DNA from: DASQHW01 sp963837155
GTDB lineage: Bacteria; Actinomycetota; Acidimicrobiia; IMCC26256; PALSA-610
Length of the DNA: 64,000 nucleotides
NCBI GenBank assembly: GCA_963837155.1
Contig: CAWIMB010000001.1
Span: forward strand, 434,001 to 498,000
Reading direction: 5' to 3'
In this document: positions 39,221 to 47,949 of the stretch, piece by piece
Layout: every line of letters begins with the position of its first letter
How positions within the stretch are numbered: position 1 is the first letter of the stretch
Position numbers and translations under genes: made by a program
Notes under the pieces: generated by a model
What the model was told of the DNA's origin: nothing
The model's database searches: none
The model's input: only the letters and a program-made list of their open reading frames with translations

Positions 39221-39266
39221 TCTCGATGTCAAGAGATCATAGAGAGGGGTTCTCTTGATGTCAAGA
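39221..39266. promoter_or_regulatory. Paired MarR-type operators between acn and the cyclase gene
   Basis: Site 1, 39221-39234: TCTCGATGTCAAGA (one mismatch). Site 2, 39253-39266: TCTTGATGTCAAGA (perfect 6-2-6 palindrome). Their centres are 32 bases apart, about three helical turns, so two dimers would sit on one face. The region is AT-richer than its surroundings and holds the divergent promoters. Confidence 0.7.
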
Positions 39267-39318
39267 TGTTGTGCGTTCACTCGCGGCGGCCTCGGGTGCA
39301 GGGTTGTACGGTTCCCCC

Positions 39319-42300
39319 GTGGGTTGGGCGTGTCGATCGTGCGACGGTGAGAATCCCGACGGCACGCGGTTCTGCGGTCATTGCGGTACGGCGGATGTTG
39401 CCGCCGAGCAGCCGATCGCCGACGTCGACGACGTCATCGAGCGGTTGTCGCGCGGCCAGGTGCCCGAAGCGGCGTCGAGTGAGCAGCATCGCGGCCAGCG
39501 GCGGCTCGTTACCGCGATGTTTGCCGATATCACGGGATTCACGGCGCTCGCTGACGACCTCGATCCCGAAACGGTGACCGACATCATCACCGCGATCATC
39601 TCCGCGCTGAGTTACGTCGTCGGCCAGTACGACGGCTACGTGGACAAGTACGCCGGCGACTCTCTTCTCGCGTTCTTTGGCGCGCCCGTCAGTCACGAAG
39701 ACGACGCCGAACGGGCGCTCGCATGTGCCTTGGAGATGCACGAACGCTTCGACGCGATCCGCCCGAGGTTGGGCGATGCGGCGCAAGCACTCGGCCTCCA
39801 TATCGGCGTCAACAGTGGCCATGCGATCGCGCTCGTCATCGGCAGCGAAGTGCGCACCGACTACTCGGTACTCGGCGACGCGATCAATGTTGCGCAACGC
39901 CTTGAATCTCAGGCGCCGGCCGGTGAGACCTATGTCGGTGCACTGACTGAGCGCCTCGCCCGACGATCCTTCGCGTTGGAATCGATCGGGAGTCTCGATA
40001 TGAAAGGCAAGGCCGAGCCCGTTCCCGCGTGGCAACTCGCCGGTCGTCGAGACGTTGTTGCGGAGGAATTTGTCGTCGTCGGCCGCGCCGACGAACGCGC
40101 GAGGTTGCGCGGCGCGTTCGACCGCCTCGCCGCGCTCGTCGGCGAGGTCGTCATTGTCTCGGGCTATGCGGGAGTCGGAAAGACGTCGTTGATCGAAGCG
40201 GCGCGTGTCGATGCGGCCGCGCGGGGGTTGCGCTGGATCGACGCGCGCGGCGTGTCGTACCGATCGGGCTCACCGTACGAGCCCATCATCAACCTCCTCG
40301 CGACCTTGGCCGGCCAAGGCACCGGCGACGGCGACGTGCCGGCCCGCCTCGAGCAGGTGCTGGCCGAGCTCGGGATCCCCGAGCACGCGGCTTCGCTGGT
40401 CGGGCTCCTCGCGCCCACCTGGTCGGACCGCGACGAGGTCGATCCGCAAGTGCGGCGGACGCGACTCCACGATGCCTTCACCGCGCTGCTCGTCGCACTC
40501 GGCCGCCGAGATCCGTTGGTACTCACCGCCGAAGACATTCACTGGGTGGACGACGCAACCGCGGAACTCCTCGCGCACGTCGCCGCCCAGGCGGAACGCA
40601 TCCCGCTCCTCCTGATCGTGTCGGCGCGTACCGACAGCGACGCGATCAACCGCATTCGCAACGAGGCGATCGACGCCACGATGCTGACGCTCGAGGGTCT
40701 CGGCGACGCGGAGATGCTCGCGCTCGTCCGTCAGATCGGTGGCTCGCTGCCGGACGCAACCGCGTCATCGATCTGCGCCCGGGCCCACGGCAATCCCTTC
40801 TTCGCCGTGGAAATGGTCCGCGCCGTTGCTCGCGGCGAAGCGGTCGGCACCAGCGACGACCTTCCACCGACGATCGAAAGTGCCCTCTCCTCGCGTCTCG
40901 ACCGCTTGGGTCCCGCCGCCCGCCGGCTGGTCGACCTTGCCGCGGCAATCGGCGCGGACGTTCCGCTCGCGTGGCTGGGGGCGGCCGCGCCGGCCGTCGA
41001 CGTGCGCAACGTCACGGTCGCGATCAAAGAACTCATAGAAAACGAGCTCCTCGAACCGGCCCGCGATCGCCCGGACACACTTCAGTTCCGGCACGCGCTC
41101 GTGCAGGAAGTCGCGTACTCACGGATACTGCGCCGTCACGCGCGCGCATTGCATCTTCGCATCGCCGACGAGATCGAACAGCTCGAAGGCAGCGACGGCG
41201 ACGCCGGTGACCTCCTCGCGGACCACCTCTATCGTGCCGACGCAGGCGGACGCGCCGTGACTCAACTCCTGCGATCGGCGCAACGGGCGGAAGGAGTGTT
41301 CGCCAACGACACGGCGATCCTCCACCTCCGCCGGGCCCGGGAACTCGTCCTGCGCGACGACGAGACCGCATCGGGCGCGCCGGAGCTCACGCTGCGGCTC
41401 GCCGACTTGAGCCGGCAGGTCGGCGCGTACGGCGAGGCGGGTGAGCTGTACCGATCGCTGCTGGATCGCCCGGAGGCGCTGCGCGCCGCGTGCGGCCTGG
41501 CCGCGAGCCTGCGGACCCAGGGCGACTACCGCGACGCGCTCGTCGTGCTCGACGCCGCGTGCCCGGAGACCCCGACGGAACATGCGTCGATCAGCCTCGA
41601 GCGCGGTCGTTGTCTCATGGTTGCCGACAGCTTCCAGCACGCGATCGGCTCGTTCGCCGACGCGCTCGCCGTCGTGCCACCGGGCGATCCGATGCGGGCG
41701 ATGTTGCTGAGCGAGCTCGCCCGCGCCGAGTCTTCGGTTGGTTTGCTCGAAGACGCGCTCGTCCATGGGCTCGAAGCGCGGCACTCCTTCGAGAATTCCG
41801 GTGATCTCAGCCGCCTGTCGACTGCGCAACGCGTGCTCGGCGGGGTGTACGAGGACCTCGGACGCCTCGACGAGGCCGCAATGGAACTACGCGACGGCCT
41901 TGCGCTCTCGGAGCGCATCGGTCACGTCGAAGAAGCAGCGGGGTGCCTCGTCAATCTTGCCCTCGTCGAACTTGCCCGGGGCGAGATCGATGCCGCAATC
42001 GACTGCAACCGCCGGGCGATCGCCGAGCTCGCGCGCATCGGGCATCCCACGCTGGCGACGGCGAACGCGAATCTCGCGGAGGCGCTCCTCGCACGCGGCG
42101 ACGTCGATGAGGTCGGAGAATATTGCGACCGCGCGATCGCGATCGCGATGAAGAGCGGCGACATGCTCACCGTCGCCGACGCCGGCCTCACCTCGGCGCT
42201 CGCCGATTTGCGGTCAGGGCGAACCACGCAGGCCCGCGAGTCGGCCGAACTTGCCGCATCGCGGTTCGTCGAGGTCGGCGCGGCCGAATGGGCGGCGAAG

Positions 42301-42435
42301 GCCTTCACGATCGCCGCCGAGTGCTGCGAAGCTGACGGTGACGCGCTGCGTGCCGTCGAACTTCGCGATCATGCCGCCGAGGTCAGCGGAACTTCTGACC
42401 GCCCACTGAGAACAGACACGGATAGGCCGCCGTAG
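39319..42435 (+). CDS. Zinc-ribbon / class III cyclase / AAA ATPase / TPR regulator
   Basis: About 1038 residues from GTG 39319 (39271 is an alternative). Order: a four-Cys zinc ribbon (CRSC and CGHCG), class III cyclase domain at about 50-240 (AMFADITGFTALADDLD, YAGDSLLAFFGAP, DAINVAQRLESQ), AAA domain with P-loop VSGYAGVGKTSLIE and AEDIHWVDDATAELL, then TPR-like helical repeats to the end. This is the predicted ATPase-cyclase fusion family of actinobacteria. No LuxR DNA-binding domain is present. Divergent from aconitase with shared operators. The last 53 bases overlap a convergent gene. Confidence 0.85.
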   Translation: MGWACRSCDGENPDGTRFCGHCGTADVAAEQPIADVDDVIERLSRGQVPEAASSEQHRGQRRLVTAMFADITGFTALADDLDPETVTDIITAIISALSYVVGQYDGYVDKYAGDSLLAFFGAPVSHEDDAERALACALEMHERFDAIRPRLGDAAQALGLHIGVNSGHAIALVIGSEVRTDYSVLGDAINVAQRLESQAPAGETYVGALTERLARRSFALESIGSLDMKGKAEPVPAWQLAGRRDVVAEEFVVVGRADERARLRGAFDRLAALVGEVVIVSGYAGVGKTSLIEAARVDAAARGLRWIDARGVSYRSGSPYEPIINLLATLAGQGTGDGDVPARLEQVLAELGIPEHAASLVGLLAPTWSDRDEVDPQVRRTRLHDAFTALLVALGRRDPLVLTAEDIHWVDDATAELLAHVAAQAERIPLLLIVSARTDSDAINRIRNEAIDATMLTLEGLGDAEMLALVRQIGGSLPDATASSICARAHGNPFFAVEMVRAVARGEAVGTSDDLPPTIESALSSRLDRLGPAARRLVDLAAAIGADVPLAWLGAAAPAVDVRNVTVAIKELIENELLEPARDRPDTLQFRHALVQEVAYSRILRRHARALHLRIADEIEQLEGSDGDAGDLLADHLYRADAGGRAVTQLLRSAQRAEGVFANDTAILHLRRARELVLRDDETASGAPELTLRLADLSRQVGAYGEAGELYRSLLDRPEALRAACGLAASLRTQGDYRDALVVLDAACPETPTEHASISLERGRCLMVADSFQHAIGSFADALAVVPPGDPMRAMLLSELARAESSVGLLEDALVHGLEARHSFENSGDLSRLSTAQRVLGGVYEDLGRLDEAAMELRDGLALSERIGHVEEAAGCLVNLALVELARGEIDAAIDCNRRAIAELARIGHPTLATANANLAEALLARGDVDEVGEYCDRAIAIAMKSGDMLTVADAGLTSALADLRSGRTTQARESAELAASRFVEVGAAEWAAKAFTIAAECCEADGDALRAVELRDHAAEVSGTSDRPLRTDTDRPP

Positions 42436-44272
42436 CACTCGGGATCGTGTCGACGACGGCTCCGGTGCGGAGGTCGACGGACTCGAGGACGATACATCCC
42501 GAGGCGTGCTGGTCGTCGAGGTACAGGTTCGCGAGGCCGGCGACCGGTTCACCGGTGGGACTCGTCGTGCGCAGGTCGCCGCGCGCTTCGCCGATCACGA
42601 CCCCGAGCGAGCGGGCGCGGTAGAGCACGGTCGGGCACGGCGGCGCGAGCGTTGTGGCCACGACTTGCTGGTAGTGACCGTCACCGCTGATCGCGAGCGC
42701 GAAGCCCGGGAAGTCGGTATCGAACTGCGCGCAAGCCGGAAAACTCCGAGGCTGACGCGGTGGGTTGGGATCGGCCTGCCCGAACTGCGTGCTGGCGGGC
42801 CGGAGCGCGGTGTCGCCGAAGTAGGTCGCCGTGAAGACGTCGCGACGGCCGTTCGTGCGACACGTTGCGGTGCCCGTTGCATCCGTGATGGCCGTGCAGG
42901 CCGTGAACGATCCGCGCTCGAAGAGCACCGGAGCGCCGGGCACGGGCCCCGAGGCCGTGGCAACGTGCGCGGTCAGCTTCCATTTCCCGTTCTTACCGGT
43001 GAGCGCGCCGGTGATCGTGGTGGGATCGCGACCGTCCCCCGTCGACATCGTGAGGAGGTGTGACACGGTGAGGTGGTCGCGCGCCGGAACCGGCAACGAC
43101 CACGACAGCGCGGCGGCGGCGTCGACCGGCGTGCCGCATTCGCACGTATTCGCAAGGGCCGCGCCGGTCGCGATCGCACTGCGGACCGTGTTCACTCCAC
43201 CGGCGGCGAAGTCCGCGGGGATCGAGTTCCCGCGGACGGCGAGCGGCTGGTACCGGATGAAGATGTCGCCGGGCGAGGGCCGCCCAACGACGCCTCGTTC
43301 CAGCGCTTGCTCGCACCCGACTGCACCGGCTCCGGTGATCGCGAACGAGATGTCATCGCCTTTGAAACAGTCGCCGGTGCGATACACGACGACGTTCGCA
43401 GTCGTTGCGCCGCGATTGCGGATGTCGACGTCGACGCGCAGCGAGGTGCCGCGGCGATATGTCTCCGTTTGTACGAGGGTCAGCGCGGTTCCGGGCAGCG
43501 TCACCGTCGTGCGCACCCGGCCCGAGCTGATCGATTGCTTCACCGGTGCGTAGCTGTGAAGGGGCTGACCCGCCAGGAGCCCGCTGGTGTCGGCGAACCC
43601 GGGCGGTCCGAAGAGCCCGACGCCGGGAACCGACACGAGCGTCGCGCACGAGTACTCCGTCGGGATGGAAGAGGTCGTCGACCAGAACTGGAGCCAGTCG
43701 TTCGACACGTTCTGCGGGAAGCAATTCAGCTCCGCGTCGGAGCCGATGTCGACCAGCGGCGCCGTGGCGGGCGTGAACGTCCATCCCAATGTGAACGGGC
43801 CGGGATCGCCGAACAGGTCGTCGACCACGATCTTGTACGTCGTGGACTTCGTCACGTTGAACGCGACGCGGACCTGCGAACAGGGTTTGTTCGGATGCGC
43901 GGGGACGGGCGTCAGCGAGCCGATCGTGGCCCCGGTGAACACGGAAACCGTGCTGAAGAAGACGGTGTTGTCGCACGTGTCGACGGTAAGCGTCCCGTCT
44001 GCCTTCGCCGTGTACGAATACCAGACAGAATAGGTGGCCGGGAATCCCTGGTTGTCGGGTTCGCCGCGCTGCGCGGTCGCGTCGAGCGTCGTGCCGTCCA
44101 CCGACCCCTGCGTGCCGCTGATCGTTGCCGCGTTCTCGAAGTTGTCGTTCGCCGGCGCGCCGGCGGCGGCGGCATTCGTCGCGCTCGCGGCACTGATTCC
44201 GGCGGCCAGCGCGATCACGGCCGCCACCGAGCAAACGCGCCGGAACCGCGCCTGGATACGACTCGCGATCAT
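42383..44272 (-). CDS. Secreted protein with PPC-like and Ig-like domains
   Basis: 629 residues. Signal peptide VAAVIALAAGISAASATNA, then APANDNFENAATISGTQGSV and WYSYTAKADGTLTVDTC, a bacterial pre-peptidase-like beta domain. Residues about 430-510 form an Ig-like domain (APVLFERGSFTACTAI, ATYFGDTALRPAS). Several Cys pairs point to disulfides outside the cell. No protease or sugar-hydrolase active site is seen. Function unknown; perhaps an adhesin-like or substrate-binding surface protein. Confidence 0.75.
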   Translation of the reverse strand: MIASRIQARFRRVCSVAAVIALAAGISAASATNAAAAGAPANDNFENAATISGTQGSVDGTTLDATAQRGEPDNQGFPATYSVWYSYTAKADGTLTVDTCDNTVFFSTVSVFTGATIGSLTPVPAHPNKPCSQVRVAFNVTKSTTYKIVVDDLFGDPGPFTLGWTFTPATAPLVDIGSDAELNCFPQNVSNDWLQFWSTTSSIPTEYSCATLVSVPGVGLFGPPGFADTSGLLAGQPLHSYAPVKQSISSGRVRTTVTLPGTALTLVQTETYRRGTSLRVDVDIRNRGATTANVVVYRTGDCFKGDDISFAITGAGAVGCEQALERGVVGRPSPGDIFIRYQPLAVRGNSIPADFAAGGVNTVRSAIATGAALANTCECGTPVDAAAALSWSLPVPARDHLTVSHLLTMSTGDGRDPTTITGALTGKNGKWKLTAHVATASGPVPGAPVLFERGSFTACTAITDATGTATCRTNGRRDVFTATYFGDTALRPASTQFGQADPNPPRQPRSFPACAQFDTDFPGFALAISGDGHYQQVVATTLAPPCPTVLYRARSLGVVIGEARGDLRTTSPTGEPVAGLANLYLDDQHASGCIVLESVDLRTGAVVDTIPSATAAYPCLFSVGGQKFR

Positions 44273-44354
44273 GGGCCCCCGCTTCGTTGAAGGTCCACAG
44301 CATCGTCCACATACCGCTCGGGCGCCAACTGTCAGGAGTTTCTCGGCGAGCGTC

Positions 44355-44368
44355 TCTTGATGTCAAGA
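44355..44368. promoter_or_regulatory. Perfect MarR-type operator upstream of marR
   Basis: TCTTGATGTCAAGA, identical to the perfect site in the aconitase control region. It ends 7 bases before the MarR start codon, so bound protein would block its own gene. The transcript is probably very short-leadered. Confidence 0.72.
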
Positions 44369-44375
44369 TGTTGCG

Positions 44376-44861
44376 ATGGAGGACGAGGTCGACCGTCTGG
44401 TCGGGGGCTGGCGCCGGGTGCTGCCCGATGTCGATGTGTCGCCTCTCGAGGTGCTCTCGCGGGTCGCGCGCCTCGCCCGCCACCTCGATCGCCAGCGCAC
44501 GCTCGTGTTCGCGCGCCACGACCTCGAGACGTGGACCTTCGACGTCCTCTCTGCCCTCCGCCGCGCCGACGGTCAACAACTCTCGCCCGGCCAGCTGCTC
44601 GCGCAGACCCTGGTCACCTCGGGCACGATGACCAACCGGATCGACCGCCTCGAAGAGCGTGGGCTCGTGCGGCGACGGCCCGATCCGAACGATGCCCGCT
44701 CCGTCCGCGTGCAGCTGACGGCCGCCGGGCGCCGGCACGTCGATGGCGCGCTCCGGGATCTCGTCGCGCGTGAAGACGCGATTCTCGGCACGCTCGACCC
44801 GAGTGATCGGGCGGCGCTTGCCGGGCTGTTACGGCGCGTCGTCGCGCCGTTCGATGCGTAG
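44376..44861 (+). CDS. MarR-family regulator (TamR-like candidate)
   Basis: 161 residues, winged helix: FDVLSALRRADGQQLSPGQL, recognition helix TSGTMTNRIDRLEERGLV and wing RRRPDPNDARSVRVQLT. In Streptomyces the MarR protein TamR controls aconitase genes and responds to citrate or trans-aconitate; the shared palindrome here suggests a similar circuit. No trans-aconitate methyltransferase gene is in the window. ATG 44376 lies 7 bases from the operator; no Shine-Dalgarno is visible. Confidence 0.85.
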   Translation: MEDEVDRLVGGWRRVLPDVDVSPLEVLSRVARLARHLDRQRTLVFARHDLETWTFDVLSALRRADGQQLSPGQLLAQTLVTSGTMTNRIDRLEERGLVRRRPDPNDARSVRVQLTAAGRRHVDGALRDLVAREDAILGTLDPSDRAALAGLLRRVVAPFDA

Positions 44862-44870
44862 TGCCAGGTC

Positions 44871-45179
44871 TCAGTCGGTGAACAGGCGGTAGGCGCCGAC
44901 CACGGAGGCACCGCTCGGCACCGGCTGCTCCTCGCAGCGATCGGAGATGCCGCGCAGGAACTCTTGGAACGCCGCGATCTCGGTCAGCGGAGTCGCATCG
45001 GCAGCGGCTTCCTCGGTCACGATGTGCAGGAAGCTGTTCCCGTCTTCGAGCCGAAACGAGACGTAACGGAATCCCGCGGGCCGGCGCTCGGCCAACTCGG
45101 CGAAGACCTTTTCGACCAGCCGCTGGTTCTCGTCAGCGCGATCGGGCTTGGTGCGGTACCGCACGATGACCGTCGACAT
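44871..45179 (-). CDS. Small dimeric alpha/beta-barrel-like protein
   Basis: 102 residues beginning STVIVRYRTKPDRADENQRL, with VEKVFAELAERRP and SFLHIVTEEAAADATPLTEI, a pattern like antibiotic-biosynthesis-monooxygenase (ABM) domains. ATG 45179 follows GGAGGA by 6 bases. Convergent with marR, 9 bases apart. Enzymatic activity cannot be inferred. Confidence 0.7.
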   Translation of the reverse strand: MSTVIVRYRTKPDRADENQRLVEKVFAELAERRPAGFRYVSFRLEDGNSFLHIVTEEAAADATPLTEIAAFQEFLRGISDRCEEQPVPSGASVVGAYRLFTD

Positions 45180-45233
45180 TGAGTACTCCTCCATCCGTTG
45201 CGCGACCGTTACGACGCCGCGGCGGGGCGAAAC

Positions 45234-45908
45234 TCATCGGTCGGGCAGGCCGGAATCGCGCACCGTGATACTGATGCGCGTCTCGCCGAGCGTCAGCTCG
45301 GGCGGCGCCGTGTCGGGGAGCGTGCGCACGACGCCGTGGAACGCGAGCCGGGATGGACCCCCGAACACGAACAGGTCTCCGCTGCGCAGCTCGACATCGG
45401 TCCACGGTCGCGTGCGCGTCTCGCTGTTGCCGAAGCGGAAGATGCAGCTGTCGCCGAGACTGATCGTGACGACCGGGCTTCCCGCGGCGATCGAGCCCGC
45501 GGACTCGGCGATGTCCTGGTGAAGACCGAGCTTCGAGACCGGGCTGTAGAGGTTGACGATCGACGCGTCGAAACGGACATTGTCGCCCGCGTACCCGGCG
45601 GCAGCAGCGGCGGTGGTCGCGACCGCCTCGATGTCGTCCGGGAGCGGCTTCACCGGCGCGCCGTCGTGGTCGTCGCACGTGCGCGAGTAGGCGTACGGAT
45701 ACCAATGCCAGCCGAGGCAAACCGAGCGGATCGACAGCAGCGTACCGTCCGGCATGCGCGGTGTGCGCAACCCCGCCGGCGCGCGTGCCCATTCGCGACA
45801 CCGCCCGACGAGCTCGACCTGCGCGTCGAGGTCGAGCCAGTCCGGAATATGGACGGCTCCGGGTGCGACCTCTTGGCGGGTACGGGGGAAGAGCTCAGCG
45901 GATTGCAT
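45234..45908 (-). CDS. alkB: AlkB-type 2-oxoglutarate/Fe(II) dioxygenase
   Basis: 224 residues from ATG 45908 (GTG 45977 also open). Iron and 2-oxoglutarate residues: LGLHQDIAE (HxD), LAFHGVVR (distal His) and TRISITVRD (Arg pair), together with CLGWHWYPYAYSR for substrate binding. Repairs alkylated bases in DNA or RNA by oxidative demethylation. The third letter of function, DNA versus tRNA, is not readable. Confidence 0.88.
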   Translation of the reverse strand: MQSAELFPRTRQEVAPGAVHIPDWLDLDAQVELVGRCREWARAPAGLRTPRMPDGTLLSIRSVCLGWHWYPYAYSRTCDDHDGAPVKPLPDDIEAVATTAAAAAGYAGDNVRFDASIVNLYSPVSKLGLHQDIAESAGSIAAGSPVVTISLGDSCIFRFGNSETRTRPWTDVELRSGDLFVFGGPSRLAFHGVVRTLPDTAPPELTLGETRISITVRDSGLPDR

Positions 45909-46007
45909 CGACGCGATACGAGTACCACGCCCGCCGCGCCAGATCCGGACAAGACCCCGTGGAGAGGCGTCTGTCACCTATCGTTTTCCGACGTCCACAG
46001 ACGCCTT

Positions 46008-46892
46008 TCAGCCGCGCGCTGCGAGCATTGCGATGCCACTCACCGCCCGATTGCCGAGATCCGTGTCGCCCCGGATCGAGAACGCCGCCACGACCTCCGT
46101 CGCCGGGAGCCCTCGGGAGAGCAGCGGCGTGGCGACCGCGCGGTCGATCGACAGCACGACGGTCACTTCGTCGGGGTGAGCGCCGTCGAAGAGTTGCCAG
46201 CTCTCGGGTCCGCGGACCCACGTCCACGACGCAAGTCCTTCGACCGACAGCACCATCGACGCGCCGGTGTGCGCGTCGAGCGCAGCTGAGTGCGCGGCGA
46301 TGCTGCGAACCACGGCTGCGGCCGCGGGATACAGGATCGCGTCGTCGTCGAGATTCGGTCGCGCCAGCGCGCGCCGAATCTGGTGATGGTGCACCCATCG
46401 TTCGACGTACTCACGAGCGGAGGCCTGCCAGTACGGAGACGAGAGCGACGCGCGCGCTTGCAGGGATGGCCCGATCGCGTTGAAGAAACCGACCGGCTCG
46501 CCCGGCGAGTCCGGATCGACGTCGTCGTACCAATCCGCCGTCCAGCGCCCGGTGAGCTCGAGCAGCTCGACGAGCAGCGCCGGGCTGAAGAATTCGACCG
46601 CTTCCACCCAGCGATCGTTGAACCGATCGAGGGCGGTGCGGAAGTCGTCGCCGGGCCGCATCCTGCGCAGCAGTCCGTTGGGTGCCGAGTCCCGCTGCCG
46701 GGAAAGCAGCGAGACGTCGTCACCGAGCAGATGCGCGGCAACGCCTTGCACGTCGTACGCCGGACATTCGGTCGCCCGCTGCCACTCGGCGGGCTCGAGC
46801 GTCCCGAGCAGTTCGAGGAGCAATGCCCGCTCGGTGCGCAGCACGCCCCGCACATCGAGCGGACCGGCTGAGGTGACTTCCGCACGAGTCAT
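46008..46892 (-). CDS. Maleylpyruvate isomerase-like (DinB-fold) protein
   Basis: 294 residues of the TIGR03083-type family: LRTERALLLELLGTLEPAEW, CPAYDVQGVAAHLLGDD (metal His), EYVERWVHHHQIRRAL (further His). The C-terminal third is the SCP2-like domain. Members use mycothiol or act as unknown metal-dependent transferases. ATG 46892 start; downstream of a terminator hairpin. Confidence 0.82.
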   Translation of the reverse strand: MTRAEVTSAGPLDVRGVLRTERALLLELLGTLEPAEWQRATECPAYDVQGVAAHLLGDDVSLLSRQRDSAPNGLLRRMRPGDDFRTALDRFNDRWVEAVEFFSPALLVELLELTGRWTADWYDDVDPDSPGEPVGFFNAIGPSLQARASLSSPYWQASAREYVERWVHHHQIRRALARPNLDDDAILYPAAAAVVRSIAAHSAALDAHTGASMVLSVEGLASWTWVRGPESWQLFDGAHPDEVTVVLSIDRAVATPLLSRGLPATEVVAAFSIRGDTDLGNRAVSGIAMLAARG

Positions 46893-46914
46893 CGCGACAG
46901 GAAACCACAACGAA

Positions 46915-46946
46915 GAAACCGGCGCCCCGAGGGAGGCGCCGGTTTC
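46915..46946 (-). terminator. 12-bp hairpin terminator
   Basis: GAAACCGGCGCC (46915-46926) pairs exactly with GGCGCCGGTTTC (46935-46946) around an 8-base loop, 20 bases past the stop of the DUF6069-type gene. On the minus strand TTCGTTGTG follows, a weak T-rich tail. It separates that gene from the isomerase-like gene. Confidence 0.65.
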
Positions 46947-46966
46947 GGTTCGAGGTCGCGCTTCTT

Positions 46967-47440
46967 CTAGGCCGCGAGGGTCTCGACACGTGCGTGCTCG
47001 GTCGGGGAGGTAAAGGCCGCGCGGGTGCGCGTCGCCCACGAGCGGAAGATCTGCAGGGATGCGATGTAGACCACACCCACGACGATGTGCATCGACGCGA
47101 GCAACACGGTTGCAGCCGCGCCGCCGTCGATCGTGAAGTCGCCGTACGTGCTGACCACGGCGAGCACGGCACCGAGGACCTGGAGTGCACGCAGGCTCGG
47201 GCGGTGGAACCGTGTGGCGACGACCGCCGCGGCGAGGCCGACTGCGAACGACATCAGCGTCAGGCTCAACACGTCGGCGAGGTGGACGCTCTCGGTGCCC
47301 TTGCTCGTCTCGGTGATGACGTAGTCGACGCCGGCGGCGCGACCGACGCCATAGATGACGGCATTCGTGACTGCGGCGACGACTGCGCCGGTGCCACCGA
47401 GAGCGAGCAGACGCCGAATGCGGGTCTCGGAAGTCTTCAT
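46967..47440 (-). CDS. Four-helix membrane protein, DUF6069 type
   Basis: 157 residues with four membrane helices (LALGGTGAVVAAVTNAVIYG, VLSLTLMSFAVGLAAAVVAT, ALQVLGAVLAVVSTYG, LLASMHIVVGVVYIASLQ). The conserved His in the last helix fits the DUF6069 pattern. No known function. Confidence 0.75.
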   Translation of the reverse strand: MKTSETRIRRLLALGGTGAVVAAVTNAVIYGVGRAAGVDYVITETSKGTESVHLADVLSLTLMSFAVGLAAAVVATRFHRPSLRALQVLGAVLAVVSTYGDFTIDGGAAATVLLASMHIVVGVVYIASLQIFRSWATRTRAAFTSPTEHARVETLAA

Positions 47441-47577
47441 GATTCTCTCCTCCGAACTGGTTCCGGTTCCGGCGCCCGGTTGGCACCTTCATATGAGACG
47501 TCGAATGAGCTTCCGAGTCATCGGCTTCCGAGCGGGAAAATTTTGGATCCTGCGGACCGCCTCTAACCTGCGGCTTC

Positions 47578-47934
47578 GTGGCGACCCAGAAGGACGTGCG
47601 CCGGATTGCGCTCTCGCTTCCGGAGACGATCGAGAAGCCGTGGTACGGCACGCCCGGCTTCCGGGTGAAGGGCAAGGGTTTCCTGCGGATCCGCAGCGAA
47701 GCCGAAGGCGGACTCGTGGTCTTCGTGGCCGATCTCGGCGAAAAAGAGATGCTGCTGCAATCGGAGCCGGAGAAGTTCTTCACCACGCCTCACTACGACG
47801 GTCATCCGACGGTGCTCGTGAACCTCCCCGCGATCGGGGTCGACGAACTGCGGGAGTTGATCATCGAATCATGGCGGCTGAAGGCGCCGAAGCGGCTGCT
47901 CGAGGAGTACGGAGACCAACTTCCCGGCGCATGA
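47578..47934 (+). CDS. MmcQ/YjbR family protein
   Basis: 118 residues: ATQKDVRRIALSLPETIEKP, WYGTPGFRVKGKGFLRI, HPTVLVNLPAIGVDELRELI and the closing ESWRLKAPKRLLEEYG are textbook for the MmcQ/YjbR (CyaY-like fold) family, thought to bind DNA but without a proven role. GTG 47578 start. Confidence 0.88.
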   Translation: MATQKDVRRIALSLPETIEKPWYGTPGFRVKGKGFLRIRSEAEGGLVVFVADLGEKEMLLQSEPEKFFTTPHYDGHPTVLVNLPAIGVDELRELIIESWRLKAPKRLLEEYGDQLPGA

Positions 47935-47949
47935 GTCCGGAGGAGAGCC

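Noticed and set aside
46008..47786. A 592-residue minus-strand frame joining the isomerase-like gene to upstream sequence
   Set aside because: The isomerase-like protein starts at ATG 46892; upstream residues are antisense or off-frame to the DUF6069-type gene and cross a strong terminator hairpin.
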